This document shows positions 1-54,558 of a stretch of DNA of 64,000 nucleotides, one piece after another; the first letter of the stretch is position 1, and each line of letters opens with the position of its first letter. Below the pieces are notes generated by a model. The model saw only the letters and a program-made list of their open reading frames with translations, did not search any database and was not told the origin of the DNA. The translations under genes and the position numbers were made by a program. The stretch comes from Glossina fuscipes (Eukaryota > Arthropoda > Insecta > Diptera > Glossinidae), in NCBI RefSeq assembly GCF_014805625.2, contig NW_023998415.1, positions 37,285,949 through 37,349,948 on the forward strand, in the 5' to 3' direction.

Positions 1-1067
1 TAATATTTTATGATGAAAATTAGTGCATAGTGTCAATTAGGCAAAAAAAATTAACGATAGGTTATTTGAAACACATCTTTTTCTTTTTTAGACTCTACCA
101 TATATGGGGGATTTTATGAAAGCAACGCCCTTACACGGGCAGAAACTCTAATTTCTAGTTTTTTTTTTTTTGACGGCAACTGAAAAAATAATGAAATTTT
201 TAGAAATTAAATTAGCTTTGGTGAATTTGGATCACGTCGTTCGATGTTTTAGGCATCCTCCAATATGGGGGCCTTCATAAAGGGTTTAGAAATAACGCAT
301 AATTTTTGGCGCGTTATTACTCAACCTCTACTAGGCTTATTGGTTTAGGGTATCTAACGGTCGCCCTTGACCGACTACAGTGTTACTATTCTGTTTTAAT
401 TTAAAATGATTAAGCGTAAGAGCATTGTATTCTTACTGCATTTACATTATCTTGAGTGCAGCTGCTACATGCAAGGAACATTCCTCATTATAATCATAGT
501 TAATAAAACTTTTCAATCCAGTATGTACTGTTAAAATGTATTTAAGCGGAGTGAAATTAAACACATTACAACTTCAATAAGATTTTTATAATTAATATCG
601 GAGGGCTACTTAATTTTATCAATGCATTTGCATTCCTTGTTTAACTGTTTTGTATCGACAAAAGTTTTCAAGAACTTTGTCAAATAAACTTTTTTTATTA
701 AAGTTCAACGTCCTTAGTTTCATGGCTCGTGTTATTTTGTGGTATGTTAATATGATAATAACAGCCTGGTTCCATATGCGTGGTAGATGTTACGCGGTAT
801 CGCTCAAAGAACACTACTCGTTGGAGCGAATAGAAAATGCAAGCCGTAATAAGTCTCGCGATACAGACCTCTATATAGTTTAAGGGATCTTTCACATAAG
901 AACTATTCAGTAATTTACAAATCTCGACTTTTCAAAAGCTATTCTGAAGGGGCTTACGGCCAAATCAGATCTCTTCTCGAATCCAACCAATACATACGTG
1001 GATGTAATCAGCTCGGCATACAGATTAGTAGTAACTAAGATGCAATTTTAACGACTTTCAGAAAATC

Positions 1068-1945
1068 AACTTCGGTTGGGACCGTATCTTTTTTATTCCA
1101 ATCACCATTTACCCCAAACAAAGGCAAAAGAAGTAAAATAACAAAATTCTTATACTCTAAAATATGGAGTGAGCGCAGTTGATTTCTTCTATTTTAAAAA
1201 AAAAAAATTTTCGTCGTAGAGGCACGTATGGGTGTTGTAGGCATGTCCTTGGAAAAGTTTGGGTTAATTCAAAATCCTTTGGAAGTATGTAGGCAATATA
1301 TTCATTGTCGCTAAAGGGAACATGTTTACGACATATGCTGGAAAGTTACGTAAACAGACAGATGGCCAGATGAACAGGCGGACATGTTTAAATGCATTCA
1401 AGATTTGAGATTGGCCATGAATTTATATACTTTATAGGGTTTGTCAAGCTTGTTTCTACGCGTCATAAAGGTATTGAAAAAACAATTAAATTTTGATACA
1501 CTATAACATTCGGTAGGCGTGACAATTTTTTCCATTTTTGTGCACAAATGCTACAGCATCGCCCATAGAAAATATGTTCACATTTTTTTACATTTATTTG
1601 CAATAGTTTATGAGTAATGAGCAAAAAAACAATTTTTGTTTCCCTTTGAAAAACAGAAGTGCTCTCAGCTTACGTGGTGCTGTGGGCGTGTTCGTCGACC
1701 GATTTGGCCCATTTTCAATACCAATATGCGTCCAAGAACTTCCAGTATTCCAGAAGAATATTTACAACAGACATTACACAAACGAACAGACGATCCGGTG
1801 GAGAGACGAACCTGCTTAATTCGATTTAAAATTTGATGCTGATCAAGAATATATATACGTTGTGGAGTCTCTGATGCTACCTTCTGGGCGTTGCAAACGT
1901 TTTAACAAAATGAATATACCCCTAATCTTTCGGTGATGAGTATAA
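1068..1945 (-). repeat. Interspersed repeat copy (calyptrate TIR-type family), near full length
   Basis: Right end TTTCGGTGATGAGTATAAAA and left end TTTATTCCAATCACC form imperfect inverted termini. Inside, in reverse orientation, are the family marks: a 'gatgctgatcaagaatatatatacg' type segment near 1835, a degraded copy of the GTCCGTCTGTCC region near 1775-1810, a 'gcgtgttcgtcgaccgatttgg' type block near 1685, and a second set near 1355-1440. It matches the copies at 34526 and 59560 on the other strand. Confidence 0.7.
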
Positions 1946-3178
1946 AAATATATCCAAACCGATTATGAAGTTCATGTTAAAGATATGCTGGCACTGCTCA
2001 CATCAGACGTATGATATGTCATGTACTTACTTGGTCATATTTTAAGAAAATGTTCATCGATATCGCCCAAACTGCATTTTAAATCAAGTAACTTAAACTA
2101 AATTTGTTCCATTTTGAGCAAACAATTTCTCGGGTAACTTGTTAATAACGCCATCACTGTAGAACTACTAAGATTTGTGGGCAAAAAAGCAACACAAATG
2201 ATATTGACAAGCCTCTATACTATATACTATATGGTGGATGCATGAAATCTTCCCAGCCAACTTCTCTTCATTTTTGTCATCTTACGAAATATTTGCGTAG
2301 CTCCGCAACTATATTCTACCGATCTTTATCATCTTATCAAAAATTTGGTTGACCAGCCCGCAAACGTGTCTTCAGAAGCGAAAATGACGGCTGTCAAAAT
2401 GCGTGCCGCTGACTATTTTCATAAGCCTTTTTCGTCACAAACACTATATGTGTGTTTCATTTCCAAAAAGGCAAAAATGTACTGCATGCCCATAAGTGCA
2501 TAGGGGCAGTGTACAAAGAAAACATCATAAACGATAGCGAATGTTGATAGCATAACGATGGCGAATACAACATGGACAGTGACGATCAATCATTTAATTG
2601 CTTTAATCCGTTTACGAAAATCTACCTGTTTTGCATTTAAAGTTTACTCGGTTTTCGCCAACAATTTATCTACCGAGACAATATAATATAGGGCTGAGAT
2701 CTTTGATAGCATCTGACCCCTTTTTTAATTTTTTCTTTTGGAGTTTTCAGCCTATCAGTAGCGGGCGCGCTAAACAAGATAGAATTGCCCTTTCAATAAT
2801 ATTTGCAAACACTCCAGAATTGTTTTCATTCAAGTTGTCTCTTACTAATAAGAAGTTTTCGACAGCAAACGTTAATCAATTAATTGGTGTTTTCCTTCTG
2901 AAAGGTGAACCTATGAATATGTTATCAAAGGCTTCGAATGTTTCGAAGGAATATTGCAGCCGTTATATACCAGTACCCTAACAACACATTGCATAAAAAA
3001 TTGCATGTCTTTCCCCATGTGGATGCCAGACGACATCCGATAATGTATTAAGTGTAAGCAGAAGATTCATATTCTTGAACCTGATGCTCGTTAAAATGAA
3101 TTTTCAGCGAAAATCAGTTACACTCGTTATCATTAATCTTCAACGACAGCCTCAACGAAGATAATGTATTTTAATAAA

Positions 3179-3209
<31 letters not shown>

Positions 3210-3231
3210 TATTCGTTTTTTTTTTTTTGTT

Positions 3232-3474
3232 TGGCTGAGTAGGTAAGAATCGCGACTACCAAGTGAGCCCGTTCCCGGGTTCAAATCTCAGTGCGTTAGA
3301 GTTTAATTTTGATCGTAGCGGCAGTGAATGCTCAGTCGATGTAAGCATAACACTTGTTGATTAGGCCCACATCTGCTCGGCTACGGCCATCTTCTCACCT
3401 TCTTTCTTTCTTTTTGCTCATTTCTCTCTGTCCCTCACCGGAGTATGCGAAAAGGAGACATTGCCATATCAAAG

Positions 3475-3507
<33 letters not shown>
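3232..3507 (+). mobile_element. tRNA-derived SINE with poly(A) tail
   Basis: The sequence begins with a perfect pol III A box (TGGCTGAGTAGG, 3232-3243). A B box-like GGTTCAAATCT follows at 3278-3288, 34 bases downstream, inside a tRNA-like T arm. A unique body of about 185 bp ends in a run of about 33 A (3475-3507). That is the architecture of a retroposed tRNA-derived SINE. The sequence after the B box does not fold as a tRNA acceptor end, so it is not a functional tRNA gene. No clear target-site duplication is visible, since the 5' flank is AT/T-rich low complexity. Confidence 0.78.
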
Positions 3508-3510
<3 letters not shown>

Positions 3511-4140
3511 AAGCGAAAAACAAGTACATTTTAGAGAACAAAGGTTAAAAGCAATCCTCTTCGATGCTTCAATGCTATGCATTCGGCCATCAAATTCAAT
3601 AATATTTAACATTTATAAGAAAATTAATTTCAAAGTTTGTCTTTTTCAGTTTCCCTCAAAGAGTCGACTAAAGCTTAGCTAATCATTTATTTGCCTTTCG
3701 TATTTACTTCCAGTCACAAATATCTACAATGATGCTTCATAAGGCATATCCATCCAAAGCATATCCAAAGCATTTTAAAGCACATTTTTATTTATTATTG
3801 CTTACGGGTTTTCATTATATATGCATTTGCATCCTGCGGGTGTTCAACACTATGAACAATTATAACAACTTGCAGAGCAAATATTGAAAATGACATTTCA
3901 AAAAAAGAAGAAGAAGAAGAACCACTGCTCTTAATTAAATATATATGATATTTACTTAATTTTGTCTTGACTTGAATGCAAAAACTGTTATTAAAATATT
4001 TGAATAAGCAATTTAAGAAAATGGGAAAGAGCTAAGTTTCAAGTAAAAAAAAATATTTCTGAAAATATTTTTCATCCTCAGCTACGTAAAGCAATCGACA
4101 TACGAAGGAAAATTCGTCTCGTACAGATAACAAGTCATTT

Positions 4141-4520
4141 TTATACCCACCACTGTAAGATGGGGGTATACTCGTTTTTTTTTTTTTTTTTTTTCCCATA
4201 ATATATGCAGCAACCAAAAGGAAGCTTCAGTGACCCTATAAAGTATATACATTCTTGATCAGCGTGAAACTCTGAGTTGATTTAACCGCGTCTGTCCGTC
4301 TGTTCGTCCGTGTGATGTGTATTGTTGGCACACTCCTGGTTGCAAAAATGAAGATATCAGCTTCAAATTCGGTAGAAACTTCTGCACCCAGGTTGATATT
4401 GAAAATGGGTCAAGCTGGACAGAGCAGAAGCGCGCAGTGAAGCGTAAACGGAACGCAAAAAAAGTTTTTCATAACCAAAAATTTTTGGATTTTAGCTGCA
4501 CCCAGTAAATCTCGCTAAAC
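4141..4520 (+). repeat. Interspersed repeat copy, partial
   Basis: Starts with TTTATACCCACCACTGTAAG and continues with the TATAAAGTATATACATTCTT segment and the repeated GTCTGTCCGTCTGTTCG motif near 4290. The rest resembles the reversed copy at 22.8-23.5 kb (AATGGGTCAAGCTGGACAGA; TTCACTGCG side). A poly-T run at 4177-4193 interrupts it. Confidence 0.65.
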
Positions 4521-5739
4521 GGAGTTGTCAAAGAGAAACAGTTTCACGACCGATGTTCATGAGTGCGCTTGCCTTAAACCGTAATATCAATATTATCTTG
4601 TGTCGATTATTATTCATCCGCAAACAATTTAAGCTCTTTGTGTTTAAGGCCAAAGCTATCAAAAATTATGTTGGCCCATACCCTTATGAAGCCGGGCGAA
4701 TTGACGCTAAAGTGAAACTTTGGCCTTCATTATGTAACGTATAGTTTTGGTTTAATTGGCCGATGATCAGCAAGCTAACTATTCGAAAGGTTTTAAATCT
4801 GCAACGTCCAGTGTTTCGTTGGTGTTTCGGAAATAGTTTATAGTTTATGCGTAATATATGCTATAGATTTTAGAACTTTCGATATTAAATTGATTTCGCG
4901 GTACACAAACTTCATTACCGAAATTATTTGACACATTTACCAAGCTTTAGTTTTTTTATCTGCTACTAATGTGTTTTGAACATCAACAACCAACGTCGAA
5001 CGGAAACGCTTGTTTCAATTACATGCGCATATGTATATAAATTTGCATTCTATTTGTAACATTTGAACGCGTCCACCATTAGAGAGTACGTGCATAGATA
5101 GACAAAGGAAATGACAATATTTGTGTACCATCCAGTTATAGAAACGGAAGAGAGAACCAGACTAAAGAGAAAGAATGTAAACTATTAATTAAAATTAAGA
5201 TGCATAGTTCTACCTATACACAAATAATTCTTACGAAACTGCAATTAACAAGCAGTAGAAGGTGCTATTATGTAACTAAAGAACTATTTGTTTATATCTT
5301 TAACTTTTAACTTTTATTGCATTTTGCAATTTACATTTCGTTTTTAATGTCTGGATGCGTTCATCATTCAAAAGTACTTGCATAGATAGAGAAATTAATT
5401 AATTAAAATGATGATGCATAATCAATTTACATGCAATCAATTATTACATAAGTTTGCTTAACAACCAGTAGGAGGTGTTACTATGTAATTAGACAAGTAT
5501 TTGTTTATGTATATCTTTAATTCGTGATTTATATTATTTTTTTTGCTCTTTCTATTTTTAGTGGTTTAATAGTTTATATATTTATAATTATTAATAAAAT
5601 TTAAATAATTATTAATTAATATTTCTATACACGTAAGACTATAGCATTTCTTTCGGTGCAATTTAGTCAGCATAAGTGTCGGATAGGATGGCGTATGTTC
5701 GTTCAACTTACTCTTATCCATCGTTATAGTCTACATCAG

Positions 5740-6129
5740 TTATGGTACAGGGTATATTAAGTTAATGCAGTCGTATGTTGCAGGCAGAAGGGCTTTAGAT
5801 GAATCCACCATTCGTTATACCGATCGATACAGAATCAAAATCTGAATTGATCTAAGCCTGTCTGTCCGTCTGATAGCTGTCCATGTAAATTAGTGTTCAA
5901 GCTACAGATCGCAATTCTTGATATGTTTCAATGAAATTTGAAAATGATTCGAATAGGTTCACTTTGTCGACCACTGCCCATATAATGACCTATTGTGAAA
6001 AGTCGCTTAGATGGAAAAAATTGCAATAGTCAGGATAGAATCAGCTCTCGGTATCAATTTGGCAGTGAGTTTGACGCGAAGAGGAAAATTTTTAATTATA
6101 GAAATGTATTGAGCTTCAGACAGACAGAC

Positions 6130-6184
<55 letters not shown>
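5740..6184 (+). repeat. Interspersed repeat fragment ending in GA microsatellite
   Basis: Contains the family-like stretch TTATACCGATCGATACAGAA and CTGTCTGTCCGTCTGATAG near 5815-5875. It ends at 6130-6184 in a nearly pure GA run. The long Arg-Glu ORFs over it are translations of this microsatellite. Confidence 0.55.
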
Positions 6185-6189
<5 letters not shown>

Positions 6190-9169
6190 CATATTGAATG
6201 TATGAATCTTGATTTCAACACGTACAAATTCCATCTCTATAGGTGCGAATGAAAAGCGTAGAGAAGAGTCACGAAATTATTGTATCAATAAGCGGGTAGG
6301 TGCGGAACATATGTAAAAAGAAAATTCAAAATCTCAGCTCACCTCAGCTCTCAATACGTACATAAATGAAGTAGCAATTATTTTAAATTTTACACTACGA
6401 ACTTTCGGTAGTGAATAGAAAAGAAATGAATGGTGAGAATGCGATATTAACTTTAAATATCGGAACCTGTCTCACACCTACGGCTTGAAGTACGTCAATT
6501 CGTGGCCGCTTAATTCAGATAAGAGTTTCCGACTTTTACATTTCATTTCAATATAAATTAATTGCTATCACAAGAAAATGTTACATTTTTCGAATTATTA
6601 TTATTATTTTTTTTTTTTTTTTTTTTGCCTCAAAAACAGTCTCTGAAGATGGTCACGCAAGCGGTGGTGTTCTTGGCATTACGATTTCAACCCGTCGACG
6701 TCTAACAGAAAATTTGCTGGAATGAATCGCACAAATTGCGCGAGCTCAGATAAACATCACAGCCACCGATTTTAGTCGTATTAGAGAGTCAACGAAACAT
6801 TCACTTAATCGTTCATTCAATTCAATTGTTACTTTTAGTATTATTATTGAAAAGGCATACATATTAAGTTAAAAGTTAAAGGAAAAAATAATTAAATAAT
6901 GTTAAAGTAAAAAAATTGCATTCTATAAAGAATAATCTAAACAATCAGTGCTGATTATTGCAAGTGAAATATGCTTGTAAGATTTTTTCCTTCTTACTCT
7001 ATTGAAAATAAATAAATAAAATTGAAAACAATTAATTTTTCATTAAAATGTAAGTAAATGAATAAAATAAATTTAATGTTTACGTGTTGTGTTTCACACG
7101 AAGAAGAAGAATCTTTTCTTTTTTTTTTTTTTTTAATTTCTTCTTAATTTCAATCATCCTTGCTTTGTCCCATCCCCACCCCTACCCCCTGCCTCTCTCT
7201 CTCTTTGCTATCACGTATGTCAAAAATGTGTTTTATAGATGAATGTGTGTAATTAAAATGTATGAAAATTGCTTAAAATATCTGTAAAATTGAAAATGCA
7301 CTCGATTTTAGTGTTTACCTTAAATGTTATTATTGTGATTAGCAGTGCAATGCAATCATCAGTCATTTGCATAACTATATTTATACCATATTGTGCACAT
7401 TGACGTGTACGATTATTTGAAATAATAGCTTAATAAATAAATAAAGGAATTTGTTGTAATAATAAACTGAGAATGCAATAAATAAATTTTGAAAATTTAT
7501 GATTGATTTTATTATTAATTCTCTGAAAAACGATATGTAAGTACAAGGATAGTTTAATTAATGAATTCTTACATTCCACCCACCACCCATCGTACGGTAT
7601 ATATTAATTGTATTGCACCGCAATTGCGTTCACCGCATTTAGTTAGTTATTTTAAGTAAAAGGCGCTTAAATAAGAAGCAGAATATGAAACTTTACCGGG
7701 AACAATGGGGGAAAAAAATTGCATATCTATCCAACAAACGTGAAACAGAAGCAAAAACAACAACAACAACACCGATTTTCATTTAAAATTGTATAAATTC
7801 GCGGCGAAACTCAAGTTCATTTATCATACAACGCTTTAAGACCAAAGAAACTTTCTGCACATTTATCATAACTAAGTCTACTCCACTTCAAATTCTAAAA
7901 GCGATAGCGGATTTGCAGTAGAGTATGGCTTCCAAGCTGGTGTCACGAAACTTACTCATTTCTTAAAACTGAACCAACCCCTTCAAGTTCGAAAAGCATT
8001 AAAGCCAAATATAAATACCTAACGAAGCAAGTAGCGACTGATGGAAAGTTTGACAAGAATTTGGGAAATTAGCATAGAAATGTCACAATAACATTTGATA
8101 TTGGTAACTTGTTTATAAAATGGCACATAAGCAAAGTTGTTTATGAAAGGCAAACTTATTCGAGTCAATCGCACTAAGATCAGAAGACGCTTGAAAGTAA
8201 ATAGAAGTTCCTGCAAGTAATTCATGTGTTCTCGTAATCTTTACCGTCACCTACATGGTATAAAGTTAATAAATAGTGTCATTGACTCGCCTGTTTCGTT
8301 CCTATCTGCCAAACAATACGTAGTCAGTGTGCAGGTTCAATTATAAATACTTTTCGCGTCCTCTGTAAAAATCGAAATAAGTTTTATAACATAATCTCAT
8401 TATCGAGAACGGTTGCTTCCATTGAACTATAGCTTTTTAGTTCACGGCATCGACACTAATTATTGTAATTCAGTTGTCGAGTGCTGTGGTTGAGCTAAGC
8501 GAGCGTGTGATATTCTTTATGCTCACTCAGTCTTATATATGTATGTACAACAAACTAGGTTATGACTGCTATCTGAATCTATACTATACATAAATTAAAT
8601 AGATAAGTAAACTAAGTAAATAATATAATTAAATATAAACAATAAAGTAAATCGTATAAGAATCATAAATAAAACATGTATGGTAAACTAAAATTAACAA
8701 TTCAACAGTACAAACTTACTCGCACAAAGATTTTGATAGATATGTATATTATTCACAAAAGGGCATTTTATGTAACAATACTACGGTTTTTGGCGCATCG
8801 TTGTAAGTGGATCTTTACGATGCGGCTTACATAGAATTAATTGCGTATTAAACGACTATTTATAGGTTTAGTAATTAAATTAGATTTTCAACTCTAAACA
8901 CATATTGTGTGAAAACTCTCCACAAATCATCTTAAACGAAAGCAAGAACAAGCAGATATAAAAATTGGAATACATTTTTTTGTTGGTTTTTTTTTTTTTA
9001 GACACAACCTACTCCGTTGCAATGAAACGTACAAAGTATCCAACACATTATAAATATTGTGTCGTATATTCCATTACTTGTACGTAACTATACGATACGA
9101 TACTTTGATGGCAGAATAGCATACAATATATCGTAAAAAGCATTTTAAAAAAATGATAAAAATTCTCTA

Positions 9170-9930
9170 CTCTATATAATTGAATGGGCGTGGCTGCATT
9201 TTTTTTCTATTTTTCTAGAATACGAAAAAAAAAAGGTTTATCGTGTGTTTCTGCTGTAGTTTATGGGTAAACAGCAAATATATGGAAAGCAAAAGTATTT
9301 GTAATGCATGTAGCATATTGTGGGCATGTCCTTTGACCGGTCTAAGCCATTTTCAAATACTCTTGCAAATGCGAGGATGATGGCTCCATTTTTGCGAACA
9401 GTATACTGTTTACTACAGGTATGATACAATTGGGTAAACGAATAGATGGACAGACAAACAGACGGACATAGGTGTAGATGCATTTCGAATTTGACGCTGG
9501 TCAAGAATGTGCAGACTTTATGAGATTCTTAAAGATTGGTTCTGAACGTTAAAAAGGTTCTGGACCAAAAAATAAAACTTTTATATGCTATAACATTGGA
9601 TGGGCGTGGTTGATTTTTTCAATTTTTTGTACAAATACTCTGGCGTCGCTCATAGAACATACCTTATGCTTTAATTTGTAAGGCATTTTTTTTTTCCTTC
9701 GGCAAGCATAAGTGTTCTCAGTTTATGTCCCAAAATTTGTGGCCAGTAGAAGATTTGCAACAGACATTGCGCAGCTACACATACTTAACTCGATTGAGAA
9801 TTTGATGCTGATCGAAAGCATATACATGTTATGCTAAGCTTCCTTCGCGATATTGCAAACGTTTTAACAAAATGAATATATGCCGCATTCTTCGGTCATG
9901 ACTATAAAAGTCTACATATGAATATATATA
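9170..9930 (-). repeat. Interspersed repeat copy, decayed
   Basis: Shares with the copy at 1068-1945 the order: GGGCGTGGCTG, the reversed GTCCGTCTG region (ACAGACAAACAGACGGACAT, near 9450), TATGCTATAACATTGGATGG, and AACGTTTTAACAAAATGAAT ending at TTCGGTCATGACTATAAAAG. Same strand orientation as that copy. Confidence 0.65.
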
Positions 9931-11766
9931 TGTGCAATTTTTAATTACTCTAATATGTCATAAATCATTACAACCACTATTAGGCATCATTAATAAGCGA
10001 TATTTAGGACCGATATTTAATAAAAAACAAAGACCTTTCATGGTTTGTAGAGATTTGCGAATGGATTTTTGGTACTTGTAAGCAACCCTTTAGCGATTTA
10101 GCGAGTGACTTGAGATTATAAGGAAGGATAAGGAAAATGCAAAGCTCACATCAATATCGACCGAAGAGAGCCGATTTCACTTCAAACTTAGTTTGAATGT
10201 ACACTGAGGTCGAACAAATTTGTTGCTGTAGGAAAAGTTTAGCGATAGTAATCGCGATTTGAACAAGCGACTGAGCGGGTAGACGTGGCTATATGCGGCA
10301 CGCATTTCTTACGCATTTCTTTACACGAGAGAGCAAAGCAATTTAAAGAAAACTACTTAATAACGCTAGGACTAGCAACGTTTTGCATATGCTTATCTCT
10401 AACGTTATGGATCAAACGATACGTATATGCCATCGATGTCCCGAAAACTCGAATAGGTAGAGAAAAACTGATTATGTGAATGAATATATTATATAAATAA
10501 TGATTGCATCTTTACATGTTTTATAATCATTTTTTTTTTTTTTTTTTTTTTTAGGTCTAATATTTTGAAAGGTCATATTGACCCACGCGGTAGTTCAAAT
10601 GTTAAGTGGAAAAACTTCAATTACGCAGAGACACGTTTGGCTATAAACTTGTTTGTATGCAAAAATGCATGTATTTTTTTTATCTCCCGCTGCATTGTAC
10701 TTTGAAAGTATTTCCACAATTTCATATGTACGCTCTTCCTGTTATACCATTTACTTATTGGTTTCTTTGTAAACGGATTTTCTAGTGCATTGGCGTATAC
10801 ATCGCGCATCACAATGCAATTCCATACAAAAAACCCTTATGGCATGAGTTGCTTTTAACCGGTTGCCATCTATAGACCTTCACTGTGTGTGTGCTGGTGG
10901 ATGCACATAGCAGTCCCATATATTCTTCGTATGATAAAACAAATATAAAAAAAAAAAAAAGACATTGTTTTTTTGGAAGCACTCACTGATTTCAAAATGA
11001 ACGTGAACGTGTTAATGCTAATTGAAAGTTCGGTCTGCTCGGCTCGGCTTTTTGAGATGCAATTAAGATTCAAGTCAAAACCATATAATCGAATTGGGGT
11101 ACTATTAAATGTCCAACTACTTTGACTTTGCCTACTCCTTGCCGAAGTTAACAATTTAATTAAAATAAATAGCTTTGAAGGTGGTATAAAGGACTAGCTT
11201 TTGAAATCTTTTTTTTTAACGAGGCGCCGAAAGGCGAGCCAACGTTGTCCACAGCTAACATTTGCCAAAGAACTTATGATTTTCGCTCTATTTTCCAAAT
11301 ATAATATCAAAAATGAAACATTGCTGCCATATAAAAACGATAACTGTTTAGTAGGTTCCTTACATACAAACGAAAGTCCATGTAACTCGATTTGCAAAGA
11401 GTAAGTTTATATATTGTATATATGTATATAAGATCTTATATCATATGAATCTATGAAACTGCTTATTGTTACCTAAATTAATTTATATCGAGAGAATTCT
11501 AAATCGGTTGCACCGCTCTCCTCTTCTTCGTCATTTCCCCTTCATCTTGTTTTTTATTTTTAGATCTCATTGTTATTGTTATACTGTTATTACCTTTCAA
11601 AGTAGTAGGCAACGTAGTAGTAACGATATAAATCGTATTTAACTTTGCTGATATTATTCTGTACATTTTTATTGTTATTATTATTGTTATTATTTTTTTT
11701 CCTTTTTTTTTTTTTTTTTTTTATTATTACTTTTCTGTTCGCTTTTTTAATTCGATAATAACATAC

Positions 11767-53092
<41,326 letters not shown>

Positions 53093-53500
53093 GTTGTTTT
53101 TTTTTTTTTTTTTTTTTTTTTTTGAATATTTTTTAATACTTTTACACTTTTTTTTATTATTTGTTTTCTTTAAACAATTTTATTGTTTTTCACTTTAGGA
53201 AATGGTAAAACTGCATTTACTTTTTTTTTTTTTTTTGTTTCACAAAATCTTTACTGGGTTTCAAAAGTTCTTCATAAAGTTTACACAGGAACAAAAAAAA
53301 AAAAACTGCACACAAATAATTTTCATTTCTTCTTATTTTTGCGAAATAGTGTTGCCAAGATTCGAATTCACCTCAACCTAATTATGACGTTTTTTCAATA
53401 GCGAATAGCAAAAGTGCAACGGCATAAACGAAAATAGACAGAATATTATTTTTGAACTCAATATTCTGATTTATATTAGTAATTGAAACTTTTCACATCA

Positions 53501-53529
53501 TATAAAAGCAACTCGCATATACGTCAGTT
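53501..53529 (+). promoter_or_regulatory. Candidate promoter of the metallophosphoesterase gene
   Basis: TATAAAAG at 53501-53508 is followed by a perfect initiator TCAGTT at 53524-53529 (25 bases from the first T to the A). It lies in the 1.0 kb region between the divergently arranged fry start exon and the phosphoesterase ATG. The spacing is slightly short and a 570 bp leader, perhaps with an intron, would be needed. Confidence 0.4.
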
Positions 53530-54098
53530 ATGCAAGTTGCATTGCGTAAAACAGCTGTTTATCTTCACAGCAGGTGATTACATTTATTCGCATAACAGAT
53601 GAAAAGAAAGTAACTAAGTATACTTGTTTCCATTGCTTTTTGTTGTCTATAATAAACGTATAATGTGACCTACTCCTACTCGTCTTATTTGAATACAAAG
53701 GAAAAAATGATTTATCTACAATCTTATTCATCATTTGCTTAGCAAATTATGCTATCGATTACCTTTTACATTGATAGAGTTGCCTACATTTTACAGTTAA
53801 ATAAACAAGAATATTGTTGACTTTAGGAAGCTAATGGTAACCATCGCATTGATAACGTCATTGGGTTTGTTGATATTTTTAATGCATTTTGTAAAATGTA
53901 ATAAATATATTTTTGGAGTGCAAAAAATTAATAATGATAAATTAAAAATAAATAGTTTCAAATTGTTACAAGTTGCATATGTTCTTAGATGCGCATATAA
54001 ATAACGAATTAAGGATTTATTAATTTTTGAATTCTAGTCAAAGTTTTAGGTTTGTTTACATAATTTCAACACAAAAAAGTTCTTTAATTATATTTTAA

Positions 54099-54493
54099 AT
54101 GAAACTAGGAATCAATCGAAGTATGGATATACCGATACATGCTTTAACCCAAAACCCCACTGCTGCTTGGAAAGAACTTTCGAAAACACAACGTGTTATT
54201 AAAGTTACCATGAAACCACCGCAGGCGGGAGTGGCTTTTAACAAAGCTCGCGTGGTTTGTATGAGCGATACGCACTCACTGACTCCGTATGTTAAATTCG
54301 ATATACCTGCCGGTGATATATTCATTCATGCCGGCGACTTTACGAAATGCGGTCTACTTAAAGAGGTAGAAGAGTTTAATAATTGGATTGGTACCTTGCC
54401 TCATCGTTATAAAATAGTTATTGCCGGTAATCATGAATTAAGTTTCGATCAAAATTTTACGCACCCATTTCAAAATCAGACGCATACTGAAAG
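54099..54493 (+). CDS. MPPED1/2-type metallophosphoesterase, exon 1
   Basis: This gene encodes a calcineurin-like metallophosphodiesterase of the MPPED1/MPPED2 (UPF0046) family; the fly orthologue is, by recall, CG16717. The family hydrolyses phosphodiesters such as cyclic nucleotides using two metal ions. Exon 1 carries the first three metal-site motifs: VCMSDTHS (Asp and His), HAGDFT (Asp) and VIAGNHE (Asn, His). It ends ...HTE + AG before gtatat. The start at 54099 is the first in-frame ATG. A second at 54123 (MDIPIHALTQNPTAAW) is equally plausible because vertebrate proteins align from about there. Together with exon 2 the protein is 307 residues from the first ATG, normal for the family. 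It is divergent from fry. Confidence 0.95.
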
Positions 54494-54558
54494 GTATATT
54501 TGTCATACTGCCTAAAGAAATGAAAACTTTTTAATTGTGTGTAAAAATTATTTTATAG

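Larger units (their letters stand above)
1..11766. other. No gene recognised; fry intron or far 3' side with repeats
   Basis: I searched both strands for the conserved Furry continuation and found none. The stretch holds the SINE at 3232-3507, repeat-family copies at about 1068-1945, 4141-4520, 5740-6130 and 9170-9930, and the GA microsatellite at 6130-6184. A 116-codon plus-strand ORF at 2631-2981 has no recognisable domain. About 2000-3180, 6250-9150 and 9930-11760 show only AT-rich DNA with homopolymers. Confidence 0.6.

Noticed and set aside
2631..2981. Plus-strand ORF of 116 codons
   Set aside because: No recognisable domain, no start context, splice sites or neighbours that support a gene in AT-rich repeat DNA.
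3232..3305. A functional tRNA gene
   Set aside because: A and B boxes are present, but the acceptor and anticodon stems do not pair and an A-tailed body follows; better explained as a SINE head.
6007..6252. Arg-Glu and Ser-Leu repeat ORFs
   Set aside because: Translations of the GA microsatellite on both strands.
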